64,000 nt of DNA from JARRQJ01 sp963761035 (GTDB lineage Bacteria > Pseudomonadota > Gammaproteobacteria > DRLM01). How positions within the stretch are numbered: the first letter of the stretch is position 1; each line of letters begins with the position of its first letter. The position numbers and the translations under genes were made by a program. Below, in pieces: positions 16,427 to 25,687 of the stretch. The stretch lies in contig CAVXFH010000002.1 of NCBI GenBank assembly GCA_963761035.1, positions 868,001 to 932,000 on the forward strand, read 5' to 3'. Under the pieces are notes generated by a model, which had not been told where the DNA came from, made no database searches, and saw nothing but the letters and a program-made list of their open reading frames with translations.

Positions 16427-19400
16427 TTAGAAGCTGAGAGCAATACCGGCCGAGGCGGTAAGGTTTGTGTAATATCCCTGCGACGGGTTTTGAGCCCCTA
16501 TAACGAGCGCAAGGTCTTGGGGAGACACTATAAATCCGGTCGGCAGATTAGACCTGTTAAGCTGATAGGCAGCCTGGCAAAAGAAACGCAAATTTTGGTC
16601 TAGGAAATAGTTAAGACCCAAGTTGATGCTGTGATTGCCGCTTTTGCGTTTCTTTGTAAATAGCGCAAATGAATCCGGATACGTATAAAACAGGCGCGCG
16701 TAACTGTAACCGCCAAAGACGCTGATTTTGGCTGAGATGAACTTGCTTAGCTGCGCGGACAAACCATAGCTGTCGTTGGCCAGGTCGTTACCTAAACTGT
16801 TTATGGGCCGGGTCTTGATGAAGTTGAGACCACCCGACCACCTCCAGCCTTTGGACGAACTCTGATTAAGAGAAAATCCAAGCGTGTAGGTTCTAAGATT
16901 GTTTAGCTGAACCTCAGATTTGACTTGGTTTGCGCCGATATTAAATCGCCATGTGGTGAGCGTCGCCTTGCGCTCATCGGGAGCGGCCAACCAAGGCAAC
17001 AATGCCGGCATCCTTATTGATCGAGACACATCACTACCAAAGTTATAGGATTTACTTGATGGGATATTTAAAGAAAAATTATTTGCCTCGCTATAGGTTA
17101 AATTCGTGGAAAAATCCAAGTCCCTCCAGCTGTAAACTATGAAGGGTGTAACGCTGCCGCCTAGGGTATCGGTCTGGGACGCGTGATAGACCACATAGGT
17201 GGGGTTAAGGCTTATGCCGACGGACGCGGGTTTGCGATAGAGTTTATGATGAAAATTAATATTGCCCGCCAAGTTGGAGTAGATCTCGTTAACGTGGCTC
17301 ACCTTGGTCAATAAATAATTATTGGTATAGTTAACCGAATAATTAATGCTGAAATCGAATCCCTGGATACGGTTTTCGACTGTCTCGATCTCATTCTTGG
17401 CGGCGTCTTCCAGTCCTTTATCTAAACGCAGGTTAAGCATGGCGCGATACTGGGACAATGCATCTTCATCGCGCTTCAATTGTTCATAAATAATACCCAG
17501 CCTATAGCGGGCCGCCGCATACGATGGAACAATGTCGACTGTTTTTTCGTAATCCTGAGCGGCTTCCCTATATTTTCCATTTATACTATTTATTATGCCG
17601 AGGTAGAAGTAGGCCGTGTAATTTTGCGGATTGCTCGCGACGGCTTCTTTGAACTTGGCCTCCGCAACATCCATCTTCTTTTCATCAAAGGCCTTCTTTC
17701 CAGAAACCATAACAAGTTTTTGCTCGATGACCTGTCTTGCCGCCGGATCTTTTACGCTGTCAAGCGCCCTGGTGTAAGTGGACTCCGCCTTTGTGAAATT
17801 ATTGCCGTCATCGTAGAGCCCCGCCAGAATTTCCAGCGCATGGGTATCCTGGGGTTTGATGCGCACAGCATTTTCGTATGCGTTCTGCGCCTCACCGCTG
17901 TTGCCAAATATGCCATACAATAGCGCCAACCTTGACCATGCATCATAATTGTCCGGGTCTTGCGCCAAAGCCTTCTTGACCTTGTTGATTAGACCATCCT
18001 CAACTTTCGTCTTCATTTCATTGCCCTGCGCCAGCGCGTATATGCTCGACAGAGCGCGATTCGCGTCGTTGACGATCGGAGACCCCCAACCCCTAATCCG
18101 GGTTTCCTCGAATTCGACGGCGGCATCTTCCAAACGGCCCATCTGCGTGTACAGGGCGCCGAGTCTGGTTCGGGCATTTAAAAAATCGGGATTTTGTTTC
18201 AATATACCTTGCAGAATATTCACGGCCTCGGCATTATCCCCCAGTCCGTGATAGGCCATGGCAAGATTGACTTGCGCCGCGGTATTACCGGGATCCAATG
18301 ACAGCAGCTGTTCATAAGAATGCTTAGCGTCCGAGAAATCGTTGCTCTGCAGAGCCAATTGACCTTTTATTGTCGCGATTTTAAGGTTTGCCTCCCTAAA
18401 TTCAGGAGCATCGCGCGGGATCTGCCTTAGCACTATTGAGTATTGATCAATTGCCTGTAATAGATTGCCCAGGCGCTCGTAAAATCCGGCCAGATAAAAG
18501 TGGGCTGCGGCGTCGTACGGGTTGTGGGCGACGATCCATTCAAGCAAATTTTTTGCATAATCGATTTTTTTTGCGGCAATGTAGGCATTGACTATACCCG
18601 TCAGGGCCGCAGTGTCAGACGGATACTCTTGCAACAATCCCTTGAAGACGACCAGCGATTGATCGGCATTGCCTTGATGTAAGGCGCGCAACCCTGAGAG
18701 AAACTGAAAGCGTTTGTTTGCCTCTTGCCCTTCCGGGGTTGCAATGCCTAGCCCTACGATATTGCCATATTCGCGCAGGGCATCACCCAAGAAATTATAG
18801 CGCTCATACGATTGCGCTACGAACAGGCGCAGCCGCAAGTTATTAGGCGCAACACTGATGCATTTCGTTAAGTATGTTAACCCTTGTTTAGGATTTTTCA
18901 ATTGCAGATTGATATTTCCGGCGAAGTAGAGAGCCTCGAAATTATTAGGGTCTTTAGCGAGGATCTCTTCAAAGATAGCAAGCGCCCCCTTAATGTCATT
19001 TTTTGCCAACCGGGTCTTAGCATCGGCCATTAACGAAGCGACCTCAATTGAAGGAGCGAGACCCGGAGCAATGCCTTTGCCGCCCTCTCCCGGGCCCTGT
19101 GTAAGATTTTTGGCTCTATTGGCCGCCTCGATTTCGGAGAGCACCTCGGGGTCATTCGGATAATCATCCTTCAGCCGTGAAAATATCTCCAGGGCTTGGT
19201 CAGCCTGACCTTGGCTCAGGGCAAGCTTTCCGGACAGCAGCTGAAATTTCTTATTGGCCTCTTTCCCCTCATTCGTTTTGCCGCTCAACCCAATCACGTC
19301 CTGGTACTCGCGCCTGGCGTCTTCCGTATGGTTAAATCGCTCGTAGGCTTCGGCCAAGGCCATGCGCAATTTAACATTCTTAGGCAGGATTGATACGGCA

Positions 19401-20782
19401 CGAGCCAGATATTTTAGGCCTGGCTCAGGCTGATTGGACGCCAGGTACAAGTTCCCGGCGAAAAACAGCGCCTCGATATTATTACTGTCCTTGCTCAAGA
19501 CCGCTTCATAGGTCTTTAATGCATTCTTTGGGTCGTTATTCGCAACAAACTTTCTGCCTTCAGTAAGCAACGTGGGGATATCGCCGGACATTTGCTTCGC
19601 GGCCTCCTCCAGCTTTTCCGGCGTAAGTTCACTTGTCACATGACTCCGAGTTTGCTCGCGCGCCTGGTTAAGGGCCTTGATCTCGGTCAATACCGCGGGA
19701 TCTTTTGGATAGTCATTCAATAGATTGGAGAATATCTCCTGGGCTTGTTTGGTGCTCCCAAGACTTAATAACTTCTTCCCGGAAAGCAACCGCAGGCGCT
19801 TATCGGCCTCCTGGGCCTGTGGGGTGCCCGGTGCAATCTCCTGAACATGTCTATAAACCCGCAAGGCGTCTTCGATGGTCGCGTATTGCTCATAGGCCTT
19901 ACCCAAGAGCAGCCACAGCTTCGGATCGGTGGGTGCAAGGGTAGCCGCACGGCTCAGCAAGGTCAGTCCGGGCACGATCTTTTTTAATTGTAAATTGAGG
20001 TTGCCGGCAAAATACAGTGCAACAATATTATTGGGATCTTTCGCAATGACCGCTTCATAGGCTTGCAGCGCACCTTCCGGATCATGGCGGTTTAAACGAC
20101 TCTTCGCTTCCTGAATAAGCGAGGGAATATCGCTTGACGCCAGCCGTGAGGCCTCGGCCTGTTTTTCGGGCGATAACTCCCCTTTTAGCGTGCTTGCGGT
20201 TTGCTCCGGTGGTCGGTTCAGAGCATTGACCTCATTCTGTAACGCGGAATCGTTGGGATAATCTTTCAACAAACTCGAGAATATTGCCTGGGCCTGCTTG
20301 GGGCTGCCAAGACTCAACATCTTCTTGCCGGAAAGCAAGCGCAGGCGTTTATCGGCGTCCTTAGCCTGGGGGGAGCCCGGTGCAATCTCCTCCACATGTT
20401 TATAGGCCCGCAAGGCGTCTTCGGTGGTCGCGTATTGTTCATAGGCCTTGCCCAACAGTAACCACAGCCGCGGGTCAGTCGGTGCAAGGGCGGCCGCGCG
20501 ACTCAACAGTGTTAGACCGGGAACGATCTTGTGTAATTGTAAATTGAGGTTGCCGGCAAAATATAGCGCAACAATGTTTTTGGGATCCTTTGCGATGACC
20601 GCCTCATAGGCTTGCAGCGCGCCGTCCGGATCGCCACGGTTCAAACGATCCTTCGCCTCCTGAATAAGCGAGGGTATATCACCGGATGAGGGACCCGTAG
20701 TCACTTCCTGACTTCGCGCAGGCATTGTGAATGCCAAACTTAATATCAGCAGGGTAAAAAGGACATTCCGACGTAATTTCAC
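16427..20782 (-). CDS. Giant TPR protein with C-terminal outer-membrane beta-barrel
   Basis: A 1,451-residue secreted protein: signal peptide (residues 1-24, cut after PARS or nearby), about 1,050 residues of TPRs, then from about residue 1130 a region of alternating beta-strand sequence ending in the outer-membrane signature GIALSF with a terminal Phe. The overall plan (periplasmic TPR superhelix plus barrel) recalls BcsC, PelB and AlgK/AlgE export systems, but I see no specific family match. The first part is a super-repeat: 183-residue units begin at residues 35, 218, 401 and about 583, and units 1 and 2 are very alike (DIPSLIQEAK, ALQAYEAVIAKDP, LLSRAA). It is the last gene of the envelope operon, 12 bases after its neighbour. 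Confidence 0.8.
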   Translation of the reverse strand: MKLRRNVLFTLLILSLAFTMPARSQEVTTGPSSGDIPSLIQEAKDRLNRGDPDGALQAYEAVIAKDPKNIVALYFAGNLNLQLHKIVPGLTLLSRAAALAPTDPRLWLLLGKAYEQYATTEDALRAYKHVEEIAPGSPQAKDADKRLRLLSGKKMLSLGSPKQAQAIFSSLLKDYPNDSALQNEVNALNRPPEQTASTLKGELSPEKQAEASRLASSDIPSLIQEAKSRLNRHDPEGALQAYEAVIAKDPNNIVALYFAGNLNLQLKKIVPGLTLLSRAATLAPTDPKLWLLLGKAYEQYATIEDALRVYRHVQEIAPGTPQAQEADKRLRLLSGKKLLSLGSTKQAQEIFSNLLNDYPKDPAVLTEIKALNQAREQTRSHVTSELTPEKLEEAAKQMSGDIPTLLTEGRKFVANNDPKNALKTYEAVLSKDSNNIEALFFAGNLYLASNQPEPGLKYLARAVSILPKNVKLRMALAEAYERFNHTEDARREYQDVIGLSGKTNEGKEANKKFQLLSGKLALSQGQADQALEIFSRLKDDYPNDPEVLSEIEAANRAKNLTQGPGEGGKGIAPGLAPSIEVASLMADAKTRLAKNDIKGALAIFEEILAKDPNNFEALYFAGNINLQLKNPKQGLTYLTKCISVAPNNLRLRLFVAQSYERYNFLGDALREYGNIVGLGIATPEGQEANKRFQFLSGLRALHQGNADQSLVVFKGLLQEYPSDTAALTGIVNAYIAAKKIDYAKNLLEWIVAHNPYDAAAHFYLAGFYERLGNLLQAIDQYSIVLRQIPRDAPEFREANLKIATIKGQLALQSNDFSDAKHSYEQLLSLDPGNTAAQVNLAMAYHGLGDNAEAVNILQGILKQNPDFLNARTRLGALYTQMGRLEDAAVEFEETRIRGWGSPIVNDANRALSSIYALAQGNEMKTKVEDGLINKVKKALAQDPDNYDAWSRLALLYGIFGNSGEAQNAYENAVRIKPQDTHALEILAGLYDDGNNFTKAESTYTRALDSVKDPAARQVIEQKLVMVSGKKAFDEKKMDVAEAKFKEAVASNPQNYTAYFYLGIINSINGKYREAAQDYEKTVDIVPSYAAARYRLGIIYEQLKRDEDALSQYRAMLNLRLDKGLEDAAKNEIETVENRIQGFDFSINYSVNYTNNYLLTKVSHVNEIYSNLAGNINFHHKLYRKPASVGISLNPTYVVYHASQTDTLGGSVTPFIVYSWRDLDFSTNLTYSEANNFSLNIPSSKSYNFGSDVSRSIRMPALLPWLAAPDERKATLTTWRFNIGANQVKSEVQLNNLRTYTLGFSLNQSSSKGWRWSGGLNFIKTRPINSLGNDLANDSYGLSAQLSKFISAKISVFGGYSYARLFYTYPDSFALFTKKRKSGNHSINLGLNYFLDQNLRFFCQAAYQLNRSNLPTGFIVSPQDLALVIGAQNPSQGYYTNLTASAGIALSF

Positions 20783-20794
20783 GGATGCCGCCGG

Positions 20795-21733
20795 CTAGTA
20801 GTAAAGCGTTGCTTTAATCATGACCTTCCAGCCGTTGAAATCGATCTTAAGATTTTGATAAGGCCCCCCCGCTTTGGTTTTATAGGCCATAATCCCGGTA
20901 TTGGCATCCGGAACGGCGGGGCCAAATAAGGTCAGGTTGTCGGTATCGAGTATGTCGGTTTTCCTCTTCCCGTTTATGAGGGTAAATTTCTTCAATCCAA
21001 ATTCATACCCTCCTTCAAGGCCAATGGATAACCAGTTCGCTAGAAACCATTCCCCCCCCGCCGTGCCTTGCACCAGAGGTAGCCCCGTCGAATGCGCCGT
21101 CGTAACAACCGACTTGCGAAAAGTCGCCGCCGGACCGCTCAAATAGAGTAATGAGAATGATTCCTGATAGTTTATATCGTATACCTCATGGAGGCTGCCG
21201 GTGACATAGAAGCTGTACTTTTTTGGCTTGTTGCGTAGATTGTATCGCCAGCCTAAATAATATTCCGTGTAGGACATGTCTGCTTTGCGCTGCGCGCTTA
21301 TCCCCGCAAAATCTCCTTGAATCGGCATGGTCCCGGTACTGTTAGAGAATGAAGTTGCTTCCCAGGTGGCGGCCCCGAAGAAGAAGGCATGTTTGTCGTT
21401 AACTCGAAATCGAAACTCCAAGCCGCCCAGCGTGCCGGGATTGAACGGCGGCAAGGGCGTTTGATAGGTGAAAGGCACATCATCGCCCGAGCCCAGTGAA
21501 TTGGTGATGGTACCGTCGCCTTCATACGGGGTGGGAAATGTACCCTTGTTGAGGACTGTCAACGACGGTTGATGCAAACCGAGATACGGCGAAACGCTCC
21601 ATGTATATTCATTATCCGCCGCTCCGGTCTCGGGCATACACAAAATCGAAGCCAGTAGCGAAACGCCCCATAATCGCGATAGTGACGAACAGCATCCATT
21701 CCGAGACGGCGACTCAAGGATCCGTTTGTTCAT
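20795..21733 (-). CDS. Predicted outer-membrane beta-barrel protein, unknown family
   Basis: A 312-residue protein with a basic N-terminus and an export signal (hydrophobic stretch about residues 18-38, ending near ETGAAD). The mature part alternates aromatic and polar residues in strand-like runs (YTWSVSPYLGL, YYLGWRYNLRNK, WLSIGLEGGYEFGL) and ends KVMIKATLYY, with a terminal Tyr. That fits an outer-membrane barrel of 8-12 strands. I do not recognise the family. It sits ten bases after the DUF1302-type gene and twelve before the giant TPR gene, so the three are almost certainly co-transcribed and may form one assembly. Confidence 0.7.
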   Translation of the reverse strand: MNKRILESPSRNGCCSSLSRLWGVSLLASILCMPETGAADNEYTWSVSPYLGLHQPSLTVLNKGTFPTPYEGDGTITNSLGSGDDVPFTYQTPLPPFNPGTLGGLEFRFRVNDKHAFFFGAATWEATSFSNSTGTMPIQGDFAGISAQRKADMSYTEYYLGWRYNLRNKPKKYSFYVTGSLHEVYDINYQESFSLLYLSGPAATFRKSVVTTAHSTGLPLVQGTAGGEWFLANWLSIGLEGGYEFGLKKFTLINGKRKTDILDTDNLTLFGPAVPDANTGIMAYKTKAGGPYQNLKIDFNGWKVMIKATLYY

Positions 21734-21742
21734 CTGGCGGCA

Positions 21743-23518
21743 TCAAAATGAATATTTGAGATTGACATATACTCGGTCATTATTATGAAAATTGCCGATG
21801 AACTGCGAATATTGTTCTATCTCGGTGGGCGCACCGTCCACATTCGCCAACACGCCAAATTGGGAAGCCTTCCCCCAGAAGAGATTCAAACCCGGAGTAA
21901 TTTTGAAATTATCGGTCAAGCTGTAGGTTAACCTCGGATTTAGGTACCACTCACCTAGATTCACAAAATTGATCGCGAGACACTCGAACAACATGGAATG
22001 CTGAGGTATCTCCTTGCGCAAAAAGAGAGTGACGCCGGTATCGTAGTTTTTGACGACCATGGCGCTATCGTACCCAAGTATGATCCACTGCGACATCCCG
22101 GGAGAGATATCCATCCCCTGCCAGGTAAAATCCAGGCCCATACCCCAGCGGATATGGTCGCGTTTCTTCTCGCCCTGGGAGTCGAGGATACCGTCATTAT
22201 TTCTATCTTCATTAACTACTGAAAAATATTTTCCGGTGACGAAGGCCACTTCACCCTTGACGATATAATCACCTACCTGTTTGCTGATCGTGCTGCCATA
22301 CATATTGATACGTGTAAATTTTGGAAAGAACTCCGGCGCAAGGTCCACCTGGTTGAGAACGATATTACGGAATACGGTGTTGAAATAATCGTAGGTATAA
22401 AGATAACTAAATGTGACGTCGGCATCCCAAAAATTGGTGCTGAATCTCAAACCCACATTAGCATTGAGAGGATCGTATTGTTTAGGATAAGTCGTGCCGG
22501 GAACTTCCTGCAGCAGTTCCCATTCCGACCCCGGGGGCGCAGGCTTATTAACGCGGATTTCCGGCATCCACAACAACTGATACACACCTTCTTTGCGGTA
22601 GTAATCGATCTTCGCCATCCACAGCGGAATACGGTAATCGAGCAGATCCGGCATAATCAGTTCTCGGAAATCGACGGGTTGCACTTCATCGACGATGCGT
22701 ACCCCCTCCAACACGCCCCAAACGACAAACTGGCGGCCAAGACGCACATCCATCTTGTCGTAGTGCATATCCAGATATAGTTCTCGAACATCCACCCCTT
22801 TCTGATCTTTATCTTTTGATAAATTGAACAAAAATGGTAGCGGCTGGTCCGCGTTGCGCGCCTGCCTGCCCGCGATGGTATCGTAGTCGAAAAGATCGTA
22901 GGCCATATCGTAATAAGCCCAACCCGCAAACTTGGCCTTGTAACGAGGGCTGAAGGAATATGAACCATCCAGATAGATGGTATTGCGAATTTTCGTAATA
23001 GTGCGCGGCTCCTTGTAACGGTACGCGGTCTCGTTCTTAAAGTAACCGTTCCAAATGATCCCCGGTGAATTCGAGGGCGCTAGCAAGTCAGTCTTTTCCG
23101 GTAAGGCAATGTCCGGAACGGTAGGAACTGAAAAAGGTGCGTCGGTCGCCGCGGGATTAGGCGAGGGCCCTATTGGTGCGCCGGCCGCCGTGGCGGGCAC
23201 TTGTGGCGCGGAGGATTCCTCAGGAGATGCGGTAGGGGTGGCAGTCTCCTTGGATGGCTCGGCCTCTTGCTTGGACGGCTCAGTGGATTGCGAAACCGGG
23301 GCATTTGGAACATCCGGCGCCGCAGTTGGCACGGCAGGTATTTCGGGTTCCGCGGGAGCGACGAAGGGTTCGTTATTAGGTACGACGATTCCCGGGGGAT
23401 TGACCCCTGGTGGTAATGTGTCGGCGGACGCGCCCGGTAACCAAAAGCTGCCCGCCATCGCAAGAACCAAGAAACACCTGGTCCATTGCTCGCCGCCTGC
23501 CATTAATGATACCCGCAC
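21743..23518 (-). CDS. DUF1302-like outer-membrane protein with Pro-rich linker
   Basis: A 591-residue exported protein: signal peptide (to about residue 32, GASA), a low-complexity linker rich in Pro, Ala, Glu and Ser (about residues 34-135), then a barrel of roughly 440 residues. The motifs VRELYLDMHYDKMDVRLGRQ, FVVWGVLEGVRIVDEVQP and FRELIMPDLLDYRIPLWM are characteristic of the DUF1302 group of porin-like proteins, and the protein ends VYVNLKYSF with a terminal Phe. Such proteins are often found next to LolA-like periplasmic proteins, as here (the gene upstream). The function is unproven; export or envelope lipid/hydrophobe handling has been suggested for the family. Confidence 0.78.
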   Translation of the reverse strand: MRVSLMAGGEQWTRCFLVLAMAGSFWLPGASADTLPPGVNPPGIVVPNNEPFVAPAEPEIPAVPTAAPDVPNAPVSQSTEPSKQEAEPSKETATPTASPEESSAPQVPATAAGAPIGPSPNPAATDAPFSVPTVPDIALPEKTDLLAPSNSPGIIWNGYFKNETAYRYKEPRTITKIRNTIYLDGSYSFSPRYKAKFAGWAYYDMAYDLFDYDTIAGRQARNADQPLPFLFNLSKDKDQKGVDVRELYLDMHYDKMDVRLGRQFVVWGVLEGVRIVDEVQPVDFRELIMPDLLDYRIPLWMAKIDYYRKEGVYQLLWMPEIRVNKPAPPGSEWELLQEVPGTTYPKQYDPLNANVGLRFSTNFWDADVTFSYLYTYDYFNTVFRNIVLNQVDLAPEFFPKFTRINMYGSTISKQVGDYIVKGEVAFVTGKYFSVVNEDRNNDGILDSQGEKKRDHIRWGMGLDFTWQGMDISPGMSQWIILGYDSAMVVKNYDTGVTLFLRKEIPQHSMLFECLAINFVNLGEWYLNPRLTYSLTDNFKITPGLNLFWGKASQFGVLANVDGAPTEIEQYSQFIGNFHNNDRVYVNLKYSF

Positions 23519-23702
23519 ATAGACGCCATTCTGCCGATTTGCGGCAATAATCCCACTGCGCGACTGTATCGACCGGGGGCCGTTGACATCCCGCTCATGC
23601 CCACGAAGTTAAGCATAATGGCCAATCCGCGGAGTTCGGGGGAAATCATCACAAGGGCGGCCGGCTCCGGGGCAAGGCGCTCTCCAGTATGGAGACGCTT
23701 AA

Positions 23703-24557
23703 TTATTGCTCCTGCATCAGGTTTCGTTCGGTGAAAATATCGTCCTTGAGCCCGACATTGATCTGCACGTCGGAGATTTTAAACAGTGAACTGTGGCCGG
23801 TTTGCGTGTTGACCACCAAGACCTCGTCCCACACCCACGCCTTGCCCACTTTCTGCCATTTGATGGACTGCTTTTTCAGCGGCTCGCCATGCTTGTCGAA
23901 ATACTCCATTTGCCGCGTTAAACAGCTATCCCAATCCGGGCCCGTCGCCTTCACGAAGGTGGTTATGTAGCCGCCATAGAGGGCCTTTGCTTTATCGCGC
24001 GGTACGCTGCGCACGACAAAAACGTCCTCGTTTCCGCGCCGCACGGCCTGAAGAATAGTGTTATCCGTGTCGACCAATTGGCGGCCGCTGATGTCGAAAT
24101 GGGTGAGGTCGGAGCCCAGGAAACTATCGCCGGGGTCCCGGACGGAGACTCGTCGAATCTTTTTCAACACGGGCAGATACACCCACTGATCGGGGTTCTT
24201 ATCCAAAGCCGCCGTATAAGCCCAACGCATGAACCCAACTCCCTGCGCATCGGGAGGATATTCGGTGAAAAGGTCCATCTTATCGGCAACACCGTCCCGA
24301 TTCTTGTAGTCCTTCCAATATCGACGATATACGGTCTTTTTTTCATTACCATCCTTATCGCGCAAGATGGTAGTCAGTTGCGATTTCTGATCGTCTCCCG
24401 GATATTTGAAATTGCATCGCTGGACGATGTCGTCGGCCGTAACCTTGTTACCGGCATCCTCCGCCTGCACGGGCTGAATTCCCGCCCAAAAGATCAAAAT
24501 CAAAGCTGTGCCAATGATCTTTTTTTTCTTATCCATCTGTAATGTCAAAAGTTTCAT
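23703..24557 (-). CDS. LolA-like outer-membrane lipoprotein-sorting family protein
   Basis: A periplasmic protein of about 284 residues with a signal peptide (KKKKIIGTALILIF to PVQA) and a LolA/LolB-like fold. The body shows the hallmarks of the LolA-like family that accompanies DUF1302 barrels: DIVQRCNFKYPGDDQ, RRYWKDYKN, FTEYPPDAQGVGFM, WVYLPVLKKIRRVS and DSFLGSDLTHFDISGR. It probably ferries a lipid or hydrophobic ligand to the outer membrane; this is inferred. Starts at 24596, 24557 and 24536 are all in frame; I prefer 24557 because GGGG precedes it. The gap of 184 bases to the next gene has no gene-like content. Confidence 0.78.
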   Translation of the reverse strand: MKLLTLQMDKKKKIIGTALILIFWAGIQPVQAEDAGNKVTADDIVQRCNFKYPGDDQKSQLTTILRDKDGNEKKTVYRRYWKDYKNRDGVADKMDLFTEYPPDAQGVGFMRWAYTAALDKNPDQWVYLPVLKKIRRVSVRDPGDSFLGSDLTHFDISGRQLVDTDNTILQAVRRGNEDVFVVRSVPRDKAKALYGGYITTFVKATGPDWDSCLTRQMEYFDKHGEPLKKQSIKWQKVGKAWVWDEVLVVNTQTGHSSLFKISDVQINVGLKDDIFTERNLMQEQ

Positions 24558-24596
24558 TTCATACCCCATCCATTCACTTTCCAAATAGCCCGCCAA

Positions 24597-24854
24597 GTTC
24601 GCCCCGAAGAATACCCGATTGGCCGATCGTTATCCAAATTGACCTATATAGGGACTACATTCGCTCAATCCCTACTATTACTTGTACTTGACCGTAAAAA
24701 AATTTTGTGAATTTGAAATCTTGTTAATCTAGTCATATCGGGTTAGCTTATCGACCACTTATGATTAAACTTTGTTCCTTTCCCCAGAAAAGATATACTT
24801 TTTCGCAATGTGCCCGCCGACATTCCCCTTCGTGATTGAGTATCAGACACTGAA
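24597..24854. other. Divergent intergenic region, AT-rich
   Basis: About 260 bases between the leftward envelope operon and the rightward beta-barrel gene, noticeably more AT-rich than its surroundings. It must hold promoters for both directions, but I find no hexamer pair strong enough to name and no convincing operator. Confidence 0.5.
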
Positions 24855-25493
24855 ATGTCAATAAAAAAATACTTTATTTTTCTATGGTTGATTGTCTCGC
24901 TGACCTCAGTCTCCCCAATTCTGCATGCGCAAGAAACGGGGTGGTATCTAGGCGCCGCCGCCGGCTTGAGCAAAGTTGATGTCAATCAGGAATTATGGAG
25001 CGACAATTCCGTCAGCAACGCCAGCCTAAATACCTCGGGTTTTGCTTACCAGGTTTACGTTGGCTATCGTCTCCATGCTAATTTCGCTTTAGAAATAAGT
25101 TACCTCCAGCCCGCTGACACAGTTTTTAAGGGTGTATCAAATGGGTCCATAACCATCTGGCTTCCGGGTAATATCAAAGGTGAGACCCATATCGGCGGCA
25201 CAGCACTCAACGTGCTGGCATTTTGGCCAGGCAATCCCGCGCGTATGCAATTTTACTTGAAGGGCGGACTCTTAATGTGGGATAGCAAGATCAACTATAG
25301 CTCCACCATCAATGACATCAAAGGGTTCAACGATAGCGGCGCCAGCCCTATCGGAGGTGTCGGCATGCAGTTACGTTTGGTCAAGGCCTGGGACTTGCGC
25401 GCAGAGGCTATATATTCCACCGCACAGCTCGCGGATCGTGAAAATGTTGGGATGAGCTTCGCCTTCTTGGGAATATCGCACTCTTTCAACTAA
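24855..25493 (+). CDS. Small outer-membrane beta-barrel protein
   Basis: A 212-residue protein with a clear signal peptide (cut after ILHAQ near residue 26) and a mature part starting ETGWYLGAAAGLSKVDV, the typical opening of OmpA/OmpW-like eight-stranded barrels (PF13505-type). Strand-like segments include FAYQVYVGYRLHANFALEISYLQP, FYLKGGLLMW, VGMQLRLVKAWDLRAEAIYS and the C-terminal MSFAFLGISHSF followed by Asn. Family function is diverse (small-molecule pores, adhesion). It lies alone, divergent from the LolA-like gene. Confidence 0.75.
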   Translation: MSIKKYFIFLWLIVSLTSVSPILHAQETGWYLGAAAGLSKVDVNQELWSDNSVSNASLNTSGFAYQVYVGYRLHANFALEISYLQPADTVFKGVSNGSITIWLPGNIKGETHIGGTALNVLAFWPGNPARMQFYLKGGLLMWDSKINYSSTINDIKGFNDSGASPIGGVGMQLRLVKAWDLRAEAIYSTAQLADRENVGMSFAFLGISHSFN

Positions 25494-25687
25494 ATACCAT
25501 GCAAGGAATCAAAGGAACATTTAACACTTTCACAGCCGTGCTGACAATAGTAGAATATGCATGAGCAGCTGCAAATTGTTAATTCGGCAAGCCGAATTCT
25601 TGTAACCACATTCAGAAGCTCTGCATCGACGTGGCATGATACCGCTGGTTCGCGCCGTAATTATTGCCGTATTTCAAGCTAGCCGTC

